This document shows, one piece after another, positions 34,369 through 42,945 of a stretch of DNA of 64,000 nt; the stretch's first letter is position 1; each line of letters begins with the position of its first letter. The notes under the pieces were generated by a model that did not search any database, was not told the DNA's origin, and was given only the letters and a program-made list of their open reading frames with translations. The position numbers and the translations under genes are program-made. Location of the stretch: assembly GCF_001808185.1 (NCBI RefSeq), contig NZ_CP017668.1, positions 2,542,001 to 2,606,000 of the forward strand. Direction: 5' to 3'. Source of the stretch: Jeongeupia sp. USM3 (GTDB taxonomy: Bacteria > Pseudomonadota > Gammaproteobacteria > Burkholderiales > Chitinibacteraceae).

Positions 34369-35619
34369 ATGAAGGTGATCGTGGTCGGGGCGGGCGTGAT
34401 CGGCGTAAGCAGCGCGCACTACCTGAATGCAGCCGGCTGCACGGTGACGCTGCTCGACACGCTGCCCGGGCCGGCGCTCGGCACCAGCTTCGCCAACGCC
34501 GGCCAGGTGTCGCCCGGCTACGCCGCGCCGTGGGCGGCGCCGGGCGTTCCGCTCAAGGCGCTGCGCTGGCTGCTGGTCCACGATGCGCCGCTGAAGATCC
34601 GCCCCGACGGCTCGTGGTTCCAGCTCGTCTGGCTGGCGCGGATGCTGGCCAACTGCAGCCATGCCGCGTACGAGCGCAACAAGGCCCGCATGGTGCCGCT
34701 GGCCGAATACAGCCGCGACTGCCTGCGCAGCCTGCGCACCGAACTCGAGCTGCATTACGACGAGCGCAGCCTCGGCACCCTGCAGCTGCTGCGCGATCCG
34801 GCCCAGCTCGCCGCGGCGCGGCGCGATGCGGCGATCCTCGAGCGCATTGGCGTGCCGCACCAGTTGCTCGACGTTGCCGGCGTGCTCGAACACGAGCCGG
34901 CGCTGGCGCGCGTCGCCGAGCGCGTCGCCGGCGGCTTGCGGCTGCCGAACGACGAAACCGGCGACTGCCGCCGGTTCACCGAGCGCTTGGCCGAACGCGC
35001 TGCCGCGGCCGGCGTGCAGACGCGCTACGGCGCCGATGTCGCAGCGCTGTCGTATCGCGGTGGCCGCGTCGTCGGCGTCAGGCTGGCGAGCGGCGAGGAG
35101 ATCGAGGCCGACGCCGTCGTGCTCGCCGCCGGCAGCGCCAGCCGCGCGCTGGCGCCGTCGCTGCGCCTGCCGGTCTACCCGGTCAAGGGTTACTCGATCA
35201 CGCTGCCGCTGAGCAACCCGGATGCCGCACCACGCTCGACGGTGCTCGACGAAACCAACAAGGTGGCGCTGACGCGCTTCGACACGCGCCTGCGCGTCGG
35301 CGGCATGGCCGAGGTGGCCGGCTTCGATCTGCGCATCCGGCCCGAGCGGATCGCCGTGCTCAAGCGTGTGACGACCGAGCTGTTCCCGGATGCCGGCGAC
35401 CTGAGCGAGGTCGAGGCGTGGACCGGCCTGCGGCCGATGACGCCCGACGGCACGCCGCTGGTCGGGGCCTCCGGCGTGCCCGGTCTGTGGCTCAACACCG
35501 GTCACGGCACGCTGGGCTGGACGATGGCCTGCGGCTCGGCGCGGCTGCTCGCCGACCTGATGCTCGGCCGGCCCGCGGCCCTGCCGGCCGCAGACTACAG
35601 CCCGGCCCGTTACAGCTAG
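34369..35619 (+). CDS. dadA: D-amino acid dehydrogenase DadA-type
   Basis: A 416-residue FAD-dependent DAO-family enzyme. The dinucleotide-binding motif VVGAGVIGVSSAHYL is at residues 5-19; segments GTSFANAGQVSPGYAAPWAAPG, YPVKGYSIT and the C-terminal WLNTGHGTLGWTMACGSARLLADL are DadA signatures. It oxidises D-amino acids such as D-alanine to 2-oxo acids, passing electrons to the membrane quinone pool. No alanine racemase gene is next to it. The ATG at 34369 begins directly with the FAD motif. A small duplication (CCCGTTACAGC) spans the stop. Confidence 0.92.
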   Translation: MKVIVVGAGVIGVSSAHYLNAAGCTVTLLDTLPGPALGTSFANAGQVSPGYAAPWAAPGVPLKALRWLLVHDAPLKIRPDGSWFQLVWLARMLANCSHAAYERNKARMVPLAEYSRDCLRSLRTELELHYDERSLGTLQLLRDPAQLAAARRDAAILERIGVPHQLLDVAGVLEHEPALARVAERVAGGLRLPNDETGDCRRFTERLAERAAAAGVQTRYGADVAALSYRGGRVVGVRLASGEEIEADAVVLAAGSASRALAPSLRLPVYPVKGYSITLPLSNPDAAPRSTVLDETNKVALTRFDTRLRVGGMAEVAGFDLRIRPERIAVLKRVTTELFPDAGDLSEVEAWTGLRPMTPDGTPLVGASGVPGLWLNTGHGTLGWTMACGSARLLADLMLGRPAALPAADYSPARYS

Positions 35620-35722
35620 GCCCGTTACAGCCAAGCGGCCAAATCGTAGCGCGTTGTATCCGGAGCCCGGCGGCGCGCTCGGGTAAAATCGGCGGATCAC
35701 GAATCGAGCTCCCGAGGCTGAC

Positions 35723-36739
35723 ATGACCGCTTTCCGCGCCTTTCCCGCCACCCGCATGCGCCGGATGCGCCGCGACGATTTCTCCCGCCGGCTGATGCGC
35801 GAATCGGCGCTGACGAGCGCCGACCTGATCCTGCCGGTCTTCGTGCTCGACGGTGAGGGCCGCGAGGAGCAGGTCGCGTCGATGCCTAGGGTAAAGCGCC
35901 AGAGCATCGACCTGCTGCTGCAGACCGCAGCCGAAGCGGTGGCGCTCGGCATTCCGGCGCTGGCGCTGTTCCCGGTGATCGACGCCGGCCTCAAGAGCCT
36001 CGACGCCGCCGAGGCGTGGAATCCGCACGGCCTGGTGCCGCGCACGGTGCGCGCGCTGAAGGAGGCGTTCCCCGGACTCGGCGTGATCACCGACGTCGCG
36101 CTCGACCCGTACACGATCCACGGCCAGGACGGCATCCTCGGCACCGAGGGGCGCGACGAAGGCGATGTGCTCAACGACGTTACCGTCGCCGCGCTGGTGA
36201 AGCAGGCGCTGTGCCACGCCGCCGCCGGTGCCGACATGGTCGCACCGAGCGACATGATGGACGGCCGCGTCGGCGCGATCCGCGAAGCGCTCGACGCCGA
36301 CGGGCAGATCCACACGCGCATCCTTGCCTACTCGGCCAAGTACGCCAGCGCCTTCTACGGCCCGTTCCGCGATGCGGTCGGCTCGAGCGGCAACCTCGGC
36401 AAGGCCGACAAGTCGACCTACCAGATGGACCCGGCCAACAGCGACGAAGCGCTGCACGAGATCGCGCTCGACCTGGCCGAAGGCGCCGACATGGTGATGA
36501 TCAAGCCGGGCATGCCCTACCTCGACATCGTCCGGCGCGTGAAGGACGAATTCAAGGTGCCGACCTTCGTCTATCAGGTCTCGGGCGAGTACGCGATGCT
36601 GCAGGCTGCGATCCAGAACGGCTGGCTGGCCGGCGACAAGGTGATCCTCGAATCGCTGCTGGCGTTCAAGCGCGCCGGCGCCGACGCGATCCTGACCTAC
36701 TATGCGCTCGACGCCGCGCGGCTGCTGCGGGGCGTCTGA
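35723..36739 (+). CDS. hemB: Delta-aminolevulinic acid dehydratase (porphobilinogen synthase)
   Basis: A 338-residue HemB. Schiff-base lysines are Lys206 (AYSAKYASAFYGPFRDA) and Lys261 (MIKPGMPYLD). The metal loop ALDPYTIHGQDG (residues 126-137) lacks the cysteines of zinc enzymes, so the enzyme is of the Mg2+-dependent class; RDEGDVLNDVTV is also typical. It joins two 5-aminolevulinate molecules to porphobilinogen for heme synthesis. A TAAAAT sequence at 35684-35689 is a possible -10 element. Single gene, convergent with a small membrane protein gene. Confidence 0.96.
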   Translation: MTAFRAFPATRMRRMRRDDFSRRLMRESALTSADLILPVFVLDGEGREEQVASMPRVKRQSIDLLLQTAAEAVALGIPALALFPVIDAGLKSLDAAEAWNPHGLVPRTVRALKEAFPGLGVITDVALDPYTIHGQDGILGTEGRDEGDVLNDVTVAALVKQALCHAAAGADMVAPSDMMDGRVGAIREALDADGQIHTRILAYSAKYASAFYGPFRDAVGSSGNLGKADKSTYQMDPANSDEALHEIALDLAEGADMVMIKPGMPYLDIVRRVKDEFKVPTFVYQVSGEYAMLQAAIQNGWLAGDKVILESLLAFKRAGADAILTYYALDAARLLRGV

Positions 36740-36742
36740 TCG

Positions 36743-37027
36743 CTAGTCGAGCAGCTCGCTCGCCTTTTCCGGCGGCAGCGCCGCCAGCGCGCGGTTGGCC
36801 TTTTGCCGGCCCGACGAGCCGATCTGCACCCCGAGGAAGGCGCCGACGATCGTGCCGATCAGGCTGGTGAACACGCCGACCAGCGCGACGACATCGCTCG
36901 GCTTCCAGGTGGTGCGGGCCAGGAAGGCGGCGAGGATCGCGGTGATCAGCAGGCCGACGAAGGCGAAGACCAGGGCAGAGCCGAACTTCAGTTCGTCGGT
37001 GGTATTGGATCCAGCACGCATCTGCAT
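36743..37027 (-). CDS. Small two-helix membrane protein of unknown function
   Basis: A 94-residue protein with two hydrophobic segments, about residues 16-37 (GSALVFAFVGLLITAILAAFL) and 45-68 (DVVALVGVFTSLIGTIVGAFLG), and a short polar tail. I do not recognise a named family. The second helix resembles glycine-zipper segments. A GGAGG ribosome site precedes the ATG at 37025-37027 (GGAATG context). It lies between convergent hemB and the downstream end of the metallopeptidase gene on the same strand as the latter. Confidence 0.7.
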   Translation of the reverse strand: MQMRAGSNTTDELKFGSALVFAFVGLLITAILAAFLARTTWKPSDVVALVGVFTSLIGTIVGAFLGVQIGSSGRQKANRALAALPPEKASELLD

Positions 37028-37077
37028 TCCTCCATCCGCCAGAGCCCGTTCTCAAGGCCCCGTCGGCATTCGGGGCG

Positions 37078-38730
37078 CTACTGGACGATCACCGACAGCG
37101 TCGTGTGCGCCGGGACGACGAAGCGCTCGTTGAAACTCACCGGCAGGTTGAGGCGCACGAAGGGGAAGTGGCCGTAGCCGTAGAGCGTGGCCGGCAGCGC
37201 CGTCGGCAGCCTTCGCTTGCCGACATAGTCCGGCCCGCTGATCGCGACCAGCGAGAAACCCGCCTCGCTGCGCGCCGGGTAGCCGAAGCCGGCCGGCGAT
37301 GCGGCGGCTGGCAGCAGGGCGATGCCGGTGCCCCAGCGCTGGAATGCGACATTCATCCCGGCGCCGCCGGACTGGCGGATCGCGTCGTCGAGCACGGCGA
37401 CCGAGTCGGTCGATGCCTTGTCGCGCAACAGCGTTTTGTAGAAGCCGACGCCGTGCTGGCGCAGCAGGAAAGCGCCGAAGCTGCCCGAGATGTCGTAACC
37501 GAAGCAGCTTGTCGTCGTTTGCCAGACGGTCAGCGGGCAGTTGTACTCGGCGCCCGCCAGCCACGCCGGGAAGCGGTCGTCGCGGACGCTGTTGTAGCCC
37601 GGCGTGACCTGGGTCGAGACGAGGTCTTCCATCATGATCGCGGTCATTTCCTCCAGCCAGGTCGCGTAGGCAAAGCCGCTGCCGATCTGCACCGCGCGCT
37701 GGTAGAAATTGATCATGTGCGTCAGCTCGTGTGCCAGCGTGCTCTTGGCGAACGTCAGGCCCCGGCTGCCGTCGAGGTAGAGCGTTTCCGAGTCGGTGAA
37801 GATCGCCAGCGCCTCGTTGCTGCTGGCGTTGCTGGCGCGCACGAAGTTGTTGCCGCTGTAGAAGTAGGCGACGACGCCGTAGGCCCGGCCGTTGGCGTTC
37901 TGGTTGACGACGACGAGGTCGATCGCCTGGTCGGGGCCGATCAGCGATGCGGCCGACGCGGCCGGCACCGTGCCCCACGGTTCGCCGGCGACGCCGGTGA
38001 CCAGCGGGTAGATCGCGCCGTTGCCGCTGGCGAAGGTGGTGGCCAGCGTGTCGATGATCGCGTCGCTGACCTTGTCGGGCCCGTACTCGCTGGTCTCGAC
38101 CCAGACGTTGACCTGACGGCCGCCGGTGGCCGACAGCTGGCGCCGCAGGGTCGTGGCGCGCTGGCTGGTGCCGCCGTTGTCGTCCTGGTTGATCCAGCTG
38201 CGGGTGGCGCCGACGGTGAACTCGTTGGTTCGGCTCGCCAGCACGCCCGGCGCCGAACTCGCCTGGCCGAGCAGCCGGGCAAAACCGCCGGCGTTGAAGG
38301 CTTCGACCTGTGGCGGCGTGCGGTGCTCGCGCGCCGGCGGCCCGGCTTCGCGGCTGCCGTTCTGCAGCGTGGCGTTGTTCAGCGTGACCGCCGGCAGCGC
38401 GATGTCGCTGGTCGACTCGTTGCTGTAGACCAGCGTCGCGGTCTTGCCGCTGACATTGTCGATGCGGACCTGGACTTCGGCCGGACCGCTGCCGACGTTG
38501 CGGTAGCGCCAAGCGCCGACGCCGCTGCCGGTGTAGCGGTTGGCGTTGTCGGCACCGCAGAAGGCGCCGGCGCAGTCGACCGAGAACGGCTCCTGCGGGA
38601 GCGGCGTCGGTGTCGGCGCCGGTGTGGTGCCGCCGCCGCCGATGAATTCGGTGCTGCCGCCGCCGCCGCAGCCGGCAAGGAGGACGGCGGCGAGGGCGGC
38701 GGGCACGAAGTGGCGCAGGAGCGGGGTCAT
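37078..38730 (-). CDS. Lipoprotein zinc metallopeptidase, M30 (hyicolysin)-like
   Basis: A 550-residue exported protein. The N-terminus is a lipoprotein signal with lipobox LLAGC (about residues 16-20) followed by a glycine/threonine/proline-rich linker. The catalytic motif is HELTHMINF (HEXXH) around residue 330, with the downstream glutamate probably in WLEEMTAIMME, as in M30/hyicolysin-type peptidases. It is probably surface- or periplasm-anchored and degrades proteins. The start ATG at 38728-38730 is chosen because the signal peptide begins there; the frame is open further upstream but without a signal. Its promoter region is shared with the GGDEF gene end. Confidence 0.78.
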   Translation of the reverse strand: MTPLLRHFVPAALAAVLLAGCGGGGSTEFIGGGGTTPAPTPTPLPQEPFSVDCAGAFCGADNANRYTGSGVGAWRYRNVGSGPAEVQVRIDNVSGKTATLVYSNESTSDIALPAVTLNNATLQNGSREAGPPAREHRTPPQVEAFNAGGFARLLGQASSAPGVLASRTNEFTVGATRSWINQDDNGGTSQRATTLRRQLSATGGRQVNVWVETSEYGPDKVSDAIIDTLATTFASGNGAIYPLVTGVAGEPWGTVPAASAASLIGPDQAIDLVVVNQNANGRAYGVVAYFYSGNNFVRASNASSNEALAIFTDSETLYLDGSRGLTFAKSTLAHELTHMINFYQRAVQIGSGFAYATWLEEMTAIMMEDLVSTQVTPGYNSVRDDRFPAWLAGAEYNCPLTVWQTTTSCFGYDISGSFGAFLLRQHGVGFYKTLLRDKASTDSVAVLDDAIRQSGGAGMNVAFQRWGTGIALLPAAASPAGFGYPARSEAGFSLVAISGPDYVGKRRLPTALPATLYGYGHFPFVRLNLPVSFNERFVVPAHTTLSVIVQ

Positions 38731-38785
38731 GGCGGCGTCGACTGGGGTGGAGGCTTTCAATGTAGAAGGGAAAGAGCGAGCGCGT

Positions 38786-39991
38786 TCAGCTTCCGTGCAC
38801 CGGTCCGTTCGGCGGCGCGGCAACGGCGCAGCCGCGCCCGCCGGCCTTGGCCGCGTAGAGCGCGTGATCGGCGCGCGGGTAGGCGATCTGCAGCGTTTCG
38901 TACGGCAACAGCGGCGTGTAGCCGATGCTGACCGACACCGGCGTGCCGTCGGGTTTGCGCACGTGGGCGACGACCGCATCGGTCAGTCGCCGGCTGATGA
39001 CGCCGGCGGTGTCGGCCGAGCAGTCGTGCAGCAGCAGCACGAATTCGTCGCCGCCGAGCCGCGCGTACAGGTCGCCGTTGCGGCCGATGTGGCGCAGCAC
39101 GCCGGCCAGCGCAACGAGCACGCGGTCGCCGGCCTGGTGGCCGAAGCGGTCGTTGATCGCCTTGAAGTGGTCGACGTCGATCAGCAGCAGTGTCTGCGGC
39201 AGGTGCTGGCGCCGTGCCTGCGCCTGCATCACCGGCAGCGTGTCCTCGAAGTAGCGCCGGCTGCCGAGGCCGGTCAGCACGTCCTCGTTGGCGCGGCGCA
39301 GCAGCTCGGCCTGCGCGTCGCGCAGTTCGGCCTCGATGCGTGCATGGGTGAAGCAGAGCAGGCTCATGTCGCGGCCGATCATGACCATCGCCGCGGCCAG
39401 CATCGTGCCGTTGAGCCACGGGTCGCGGGTGAAGAAATCGAGCGATTCGAGCTGCATGCTGCGGACGCCGCGCACCGCGTGCAGCAGCGTGAACAGCCCG
39501 TGCAGCAGTGCGATCACCTGCAGCGATAGCGACTGGCGCAGCAGCGGCACGGTGAACAGGAAAACGACGATGCGCAGGTTCAGCCAGACCATGCCGGCCG
39601 CGTTGCAGGCGCTGCGTACCTGCAGCGTCGAGTCGGCCAGCAGCGCGGTCAGCCAGATCAGGTAGACCGCGGCCCAGTTCAGCAGCATTGCCCGTCGTGC
39701 GGCGGCATCGTCGCGGTCGAGCGCCCGGCGCAGCGCCCACTCGACCAGAACCGGCGCCGCCAGGATGCCGGCGTTGCCGAGCATCGCCGTCGGCATCATG
39801 GGCAGCCACTGGCGGGCGATCAGCAACAGCAGCGACGCACCGAGGACGAGGTCCGACAGCGCCCAGATGCCGAAGCCGGCCTGGACGCGCCGGGTCCGCC
39901 ACATCAGCAGCATGAAGGTGCCGAGCGTCAGGTAGATGGCGATCGACAGCAGCAGCAGGCTGCGGCTGTCGCTGATCAGGCTCGTGTCCAT
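38786..39991 (-). CDS. Membrane-bound diguanylate cyclase (GGDEF domain)
   Basis: A 401-residue protein. Residues about 1-200 hold six or seven hydrophobic helices (a membrane sensor without a named domain), followed by a GGDEF domain from about residue 235. The active-site motif is intact (ARLGGDEFVLLL), and an allosteric I-site RNGD lies five residues before it (RxxD-x5-GGDEF), so product inhibition by c-di-GMP is likely. It makes c-di-GMP from two GTP and so influences motility and biofilm behaviour. Start ATG at 39989-39991. No phosphodiesterase gene is adjacent. Confidence 0.93.
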   Translation of the reverse strand: MDTSLISDSRSLLLLSIAIYLTLGTFMLLMWRTRRVQAGFGIWALSDLVLGASLLLLIARQWLPMMPTAMLGNAGILAAPVLVEWALRRALDRDDAAARRAMLLNWAAVYLIWLTALLADSTLQVRSACNAAGMVWLNLRIVVFLFTVPLLRQSLSLQVIALLHGLFTLLHAVRGVRSMQLESLDFFTRDPWLNGTMLAAAMVMIGRDMSLLCFTHARIEAELRDAQAELLRRANEDVLTGLGSRRYFEDTLPVMQAQARRQHLPQTLLLIDVDHFKAINDRFGHQAGDRVLVALAGVLRHIGRNGDLYARLGGDEFVLLLHDCSADTAGVISRRLTDAVVAHVRKPDGTPVSVSIGYTPLLPYETLQIAYPRADHALYAAKAGGRGCAVAAPPNGPVHGS

Positions 39992-40071
39992 GCGGCAGGC
40001 TTGTCGGCGGGATGCTTCAGCCTAGCCGAAGCTTACGCCGTCTGCTGCCTGTAAGACATCGACTGACGGAT

Positions 40072-41379
40072 TCAGTGCAGTTTCAGCGTCGGCCGCGCGG
40101 CCTTCTTCAGCTTGTCGCCCGCCCACAGCAGCATCGCCATCGGCCAGCCGTGGATCGCCGCCTGGTGCATCCGGTACAGCGAGACATACATCATCTTGGC
40201 GCTGCGGCCTTCGACGTGATAATCGCGCTTCGGGCCGACGATGGCGGCAAGGCTGCCGACGGCGCGGTACTTGCCCAGCGACACCAGCATGCCTTGCGGC
40301 TTGAACACGAAGGGCTCGGGCGTCTCGCCGCGATCGAGCGCAACCAGCGCGTCGGCAAGCCACTCGGCCTCCTGCCTGGCCGCCTGCGCGGTGGCCGACA
40401 GCGTGCGTCCGCTGTCGCCGTCGGGCACGGCCGCGCAGTCGCCGATCACGCGGATCGCCGCGTCGTCGACGCAGCGCAGGTCCTTGTCGGTGGCGATCTG
40501 GTTGGCACGGTTGGTCGTCAGCCCCAGCGTCGCCAGCCAGTCCGGCGCTTTGACCCCGGCGGCCCAGATGCGCAGCACCGCGTCGATGCGCCGGCCGTCG
40601 GCAAGCGCGAAGCCGCGGGCGTCGGCCGAGGCGACCCGCACGCCGGTGACGACGTCGATATGCCGCTTGGCCAGTTCCGCGGTCGCGTACGAACTCATGG
40701 TTTCGGGCGCGCCGGCGAGGATGCGCGGTGCGCCTTCGATGATGTAGATCTGCAGCTGTTCGGGGCGGAACTGCGCGCCGTAGGCGTGCAGCTCGGTCAC
40801 CGTATGGTGGATTTCGGCCGCCAGCTCGACCCCGGTCGCGCCGCCGCCGACGATGCCGATGCGCAGCTCGCTGGCCGGATCGTCGCCGCTGGTGACCGAG
40901 AACGCTTCGGACAGGATGCGTTTCCTGAGCCGCTCGGCGTCGTCCTGGGAGTTGAGGAACAGGCAGTGCTCGGCGACGCCGGGCGTGCCGAAGTCGTTCG
41001 GCACCGCGCCGACCGCGAGCACCAAGGTGTCGTAGGCGAGTTCGCGCGCGGCGGCGATCTGGTGGCCGTACTCGTCGGTGACCGGTGAAATCCGGATCAC
41101 CTTGCGTTCGCGGTCGAGCCCGTCCATCCAGCCGTACTCGAACTCGTAGCCGTGGTGGTGGGCGTGGGCGAAGTAGTTGACCTCGTCCTCGCCGGTGTTC
41201 AGCGCGCCGGTCGCGACCTCGTGCAGCAGCGGTTTCCAGATGTGCGTCGGCGATCCGTCGACGAGGATGATCCGGGCGCGCCTGCTGCGGCCAAGCCGCT
41301 TGCCGAGCCGGGTGGCCAGCTCCAGTCCGCCGGCACCCCCGCCGACGATGACGATGCGCTGCTGGTTCTTGTCGCTCAT
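40072..41379 (-). CDS. ndh: Type II NADH dehydrogenase
   Basis: A 435-residue FAD-dependent NADH:quinone oxidoreductase that does not pump protons. The FAD motif IVIVGGGAGGLELATRLGKRLG is at residues 9-30, and the NADH motif RIGIVGGGATGVELAAEI is near residue 172. The segments PTHIWKPLLHEVATG and FRVIGDCAA-like IRVIGDCAAVP are also typical. It sits on the inner face of the cytoplasmic membrane. The ATG at 41377-41379 has CGGAGAG upstream; a longer frame is open but unsupported. A family 2 repeat lies upstream between it and the SBF transporter. Confidence 0.93.
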   Translation of the reverse strand: MSDKNQQRIVIVGGGAGGLELATRLGKRLGRSRRARIILVDGSPTHIWKPLLHEVATGALNTGEDEVNYFAHAHHHGYEFEYGWMDGLDRERKVIRISPVTDEYGHQIAAARELAYDTLVLAVGAVPNDFGTPGVAEHCLFLNSQDDAERLRKRILSEAFSVTSGDDPASELRIGIVGGGATGVELAAEIHHTVTELHAYGAQFRPEQLQIYIIEGAPRILAGAPETMSSYATAELAKRHIDVVTGVRVASADARGFALADGRRIDAVLRIWAAGVKAPDWLATLGLTTNRANQIATDKDLRCVDDAAIRVIGDCAAVPDGDSGRTLSATAQAARQEAEWLADALVALDRGETPEPFVFKPQGMLVSLGKYRAVGSLAAIVGPKRDYHVEGRSAKMMYVSLYRMHQAAIHGWPMAMLLWAGDKLKKAARPTLKLH

Positions 41380-41524
41380 ATGCACGCTCTCCGGAAGGAC
41401 GGGCCGCCATCGCTGGCTGCCGCGAATGGGAATGGCTTCATCGTAACGGCGCAGGCGTTTGTAGGCCATGCGGCGCTCGCTTCATGCCCGGTGAATAGTG
41501 CCGGAAGCGGGCGCGGGATCTGCC

Positions 41525-41682
41525 CCAGTGGGCGAGCGAGCCAAAGCAGTTTTACTGCGCCCGAAGCACAGGCGCCGGAATGGACATGGGGTCCGTGAGG
41601 ACGACCGGGAGAAGCACACCTAGGGGTGTGAGGCGCATCGGACGGCGGAAAAATGCACAGGCGCAGCCGTCCGATGGGCTAG
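41525..41682 (-). repeat. Dispersed repeat family 2, copy after the SBF transporter gene
   Basis: Read on the minus strand it matches 32961-33077 in order, including ATGTCCATTCCGGCGCCTG and CTGCTTTGGCTCGCTCGCCC. This copy also contains a hairpin with perfect arms CATCGGACGG (41637-41646) and CCGTCCGATG (41668-41677), which could end the transporter transcript. The rest of the 306-base gap to ndh shows nothing else. Confidence 0.7.
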
Positions 41683-41685
41683 GGC

Positions 41686-42660
41686 TCAGTCCGGCCGTGC
41701 GGCGTAGCGCCTGGCGATGATCGAGCAGACGAAAAGCTGGATCTGGTGATAGAACATGATCGGCAGCACGATCAGTCCCAGCGCCGGGTGGGCGCCGAAG
41801 ATCAGCTTGGCCATCGGGATGCCGGCGGCGAGGCTTTTCTTCGAGCCGCAGAACACCGCGGCGATCTCGTCCTCGGTGTTGAAGCCGAAACGGCGCGCGG
41901 CGAAGCGCGTCGCCTGCAGCGCGACGAAGAGGACGGCACTGACGATGACCGCAACGCCGAGCAGCATGCCGGCGCTGTAGTCCGACCAGATGTGCGCCAT
42001 CGCCGAATCGCAGAACGAGTTGTAGACGATGGCGACGATCACGCCGCGGTCGACGTAGCTGACCAGCTGGCGGTGCCTGAGCAGCACGTCCTTGAGCCAC
42101 GGCCGGGCCAGCTGGCCGAGCACGAAGGGCAGGAAGAGCTGGATCGCGATCGCGCGCAACTGCGCGAGCAAGGAGAGGCCCTCGCCGCTGTGGCTGAACA
42201 GCAGGCCGACGAGCAGCGGCGTGACCAGCATCCCCAGCAGGCTGGACAGCGTGGCGTTGAACACCGCGCCGGCGACATTGCCGCGGGCCATCGACGTCAT
42301 CGCCACCGACGACGACACCGTCGATGGCAGTGCGCACAGGTAGAACACGCCGAGCAGCAGCGCCGCCGGCAGCCAGTGGCCGAGGCCGAAATACAGCGCC
42401 GTGCCGATCAGCGGAAAGATCACGAAGGTGCTGGTCGTCACCAGCAGGTGCAGCCGCCAGTTGGCGGCGCCGGCCCGGAGCCGCTCGGGTGCGAGCGAGG
42501 CGCCGTTGAGGAAGAACACCACGCTGATGCCGACCGCGGTGATCCAGTCCATGTGCAGTACGCCGCCGCTGGCGCCGAGCGACGGCGCTAGGTTGGCGAG
42601 CACGATGGCGATCAGCAGCGACAGCAGGAAGCCGTCGACGAATTTGCGCAGGCTGGACAT
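41686..42660 (-). CDS. SBF-like (bile acid:sodium symporter superfamily) transporter
   Basis: A 324-residue polytopic membrane protein with about nine or ten helices, of the SBF-like group related to the ASBT and YfeH/Rch1 proteins. Recognisable segments are GISVVFFLNGASLAPE, LCALPSTVSSSVAMTSMARGN and FCGSKKSLAAGIPMAKLIF, which line the sodium/substrate core in this superfamily. The substrate is unknown. The ATG at 42658-42660 has GAAGGAAAG upstream and is preferred to one nine codons earlier. It is divergent from the thi operon. Confidence 0.82.
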   Translation of the reverse strand: MSSLRKFVDGFLLSLLIAIVLANLAPSLGASGGVLHMDWITAVGISVVFFLNGASLAPERLRAGAANWRLHLLVTTSTFVIFPLIGTALYFGLGHWLPAALLLGVFYLCALPSTVSSSVAMTSMARGNVAGAVFNATLSSLLGMLVTPLLVGLLFSHSGEGLSLLAQLRAIAIQLFLPFVLGQLARPWLKDVLLRHRQLVSYVDRGVIVAIVYNSFCDSAMAHIWSDYSAGMLLGVAVIVSAVLFVALQATRFAARRFGFNTEDEIAAVFCGSKKSLAAGIPMAKLIFGAHPALGLIVLPIMFYHQIQLFVCSIIARRYAARPD

Positions 42661-42736
42661 CGGCTTTCCTTCGGGTACGTGATGCATTGAACGCTCGGCC
42701 GGCCATTGTGGCTGACTGCCCCGACCTTGTCACAGG

Positions 42737-42745
42737 TGTGATAAT
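42737..42745 (+). promoter_or_regulatory. Possible extended -10 promoter of the thiMED leader
   Basis: TGTGATAAT (42737-42745) fits an extended -10 element (TG-n-GATAAT) and would give a leader of roughly 190 bases containing the TPP riboswitch. No good -35 box is visible. Confidence 0.35.
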
Positions 42746-42832
42746 TGCCGATGCAAGTGCCGGAGCCGTCGGCGAAGCCTTGCCTTGCATCATTGACCGC
42801 GCTGCACCTCGCGCCGGACAATCGAAGCCTGA

Positions 42833-42911
42833 CTCGGGGCGCCGCCTGCATTGCAGCCGGCTGAGACGAACCCGTACCACCTGATCCGGATCATGCCGGC
42901 GTAGGGAAGTC
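42833..42911 (+). ncRNA. TPP (THI element) riboswitch
   Basis: The conserved cores are present in order: CGGGGCGCC, then GGCTGAGACGA with ACCC, then CACCTGATCCGGATCATGCC and GGCGTAGGGAAGT. This is the thiamine pyrophosphate aptamer. It stands 34 bases before thiM, so TPP is expected to turn down thiMED, probably by blocking translation initiation; no obvious terminator follows the aptamer. Confidence 0.95.
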
Positions 42912-42945
42912 GTCCGGCTTCCCCCCGTCCGGCCGGGAGCCCCCA

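Noticed and set aside
42661..42945. Cobalamin or other riboswitch besides TPP in the thi leader
   Set aside because: Only the THI-box conserved elements are present; no B12-box sequence is seen here or ahead of metH.
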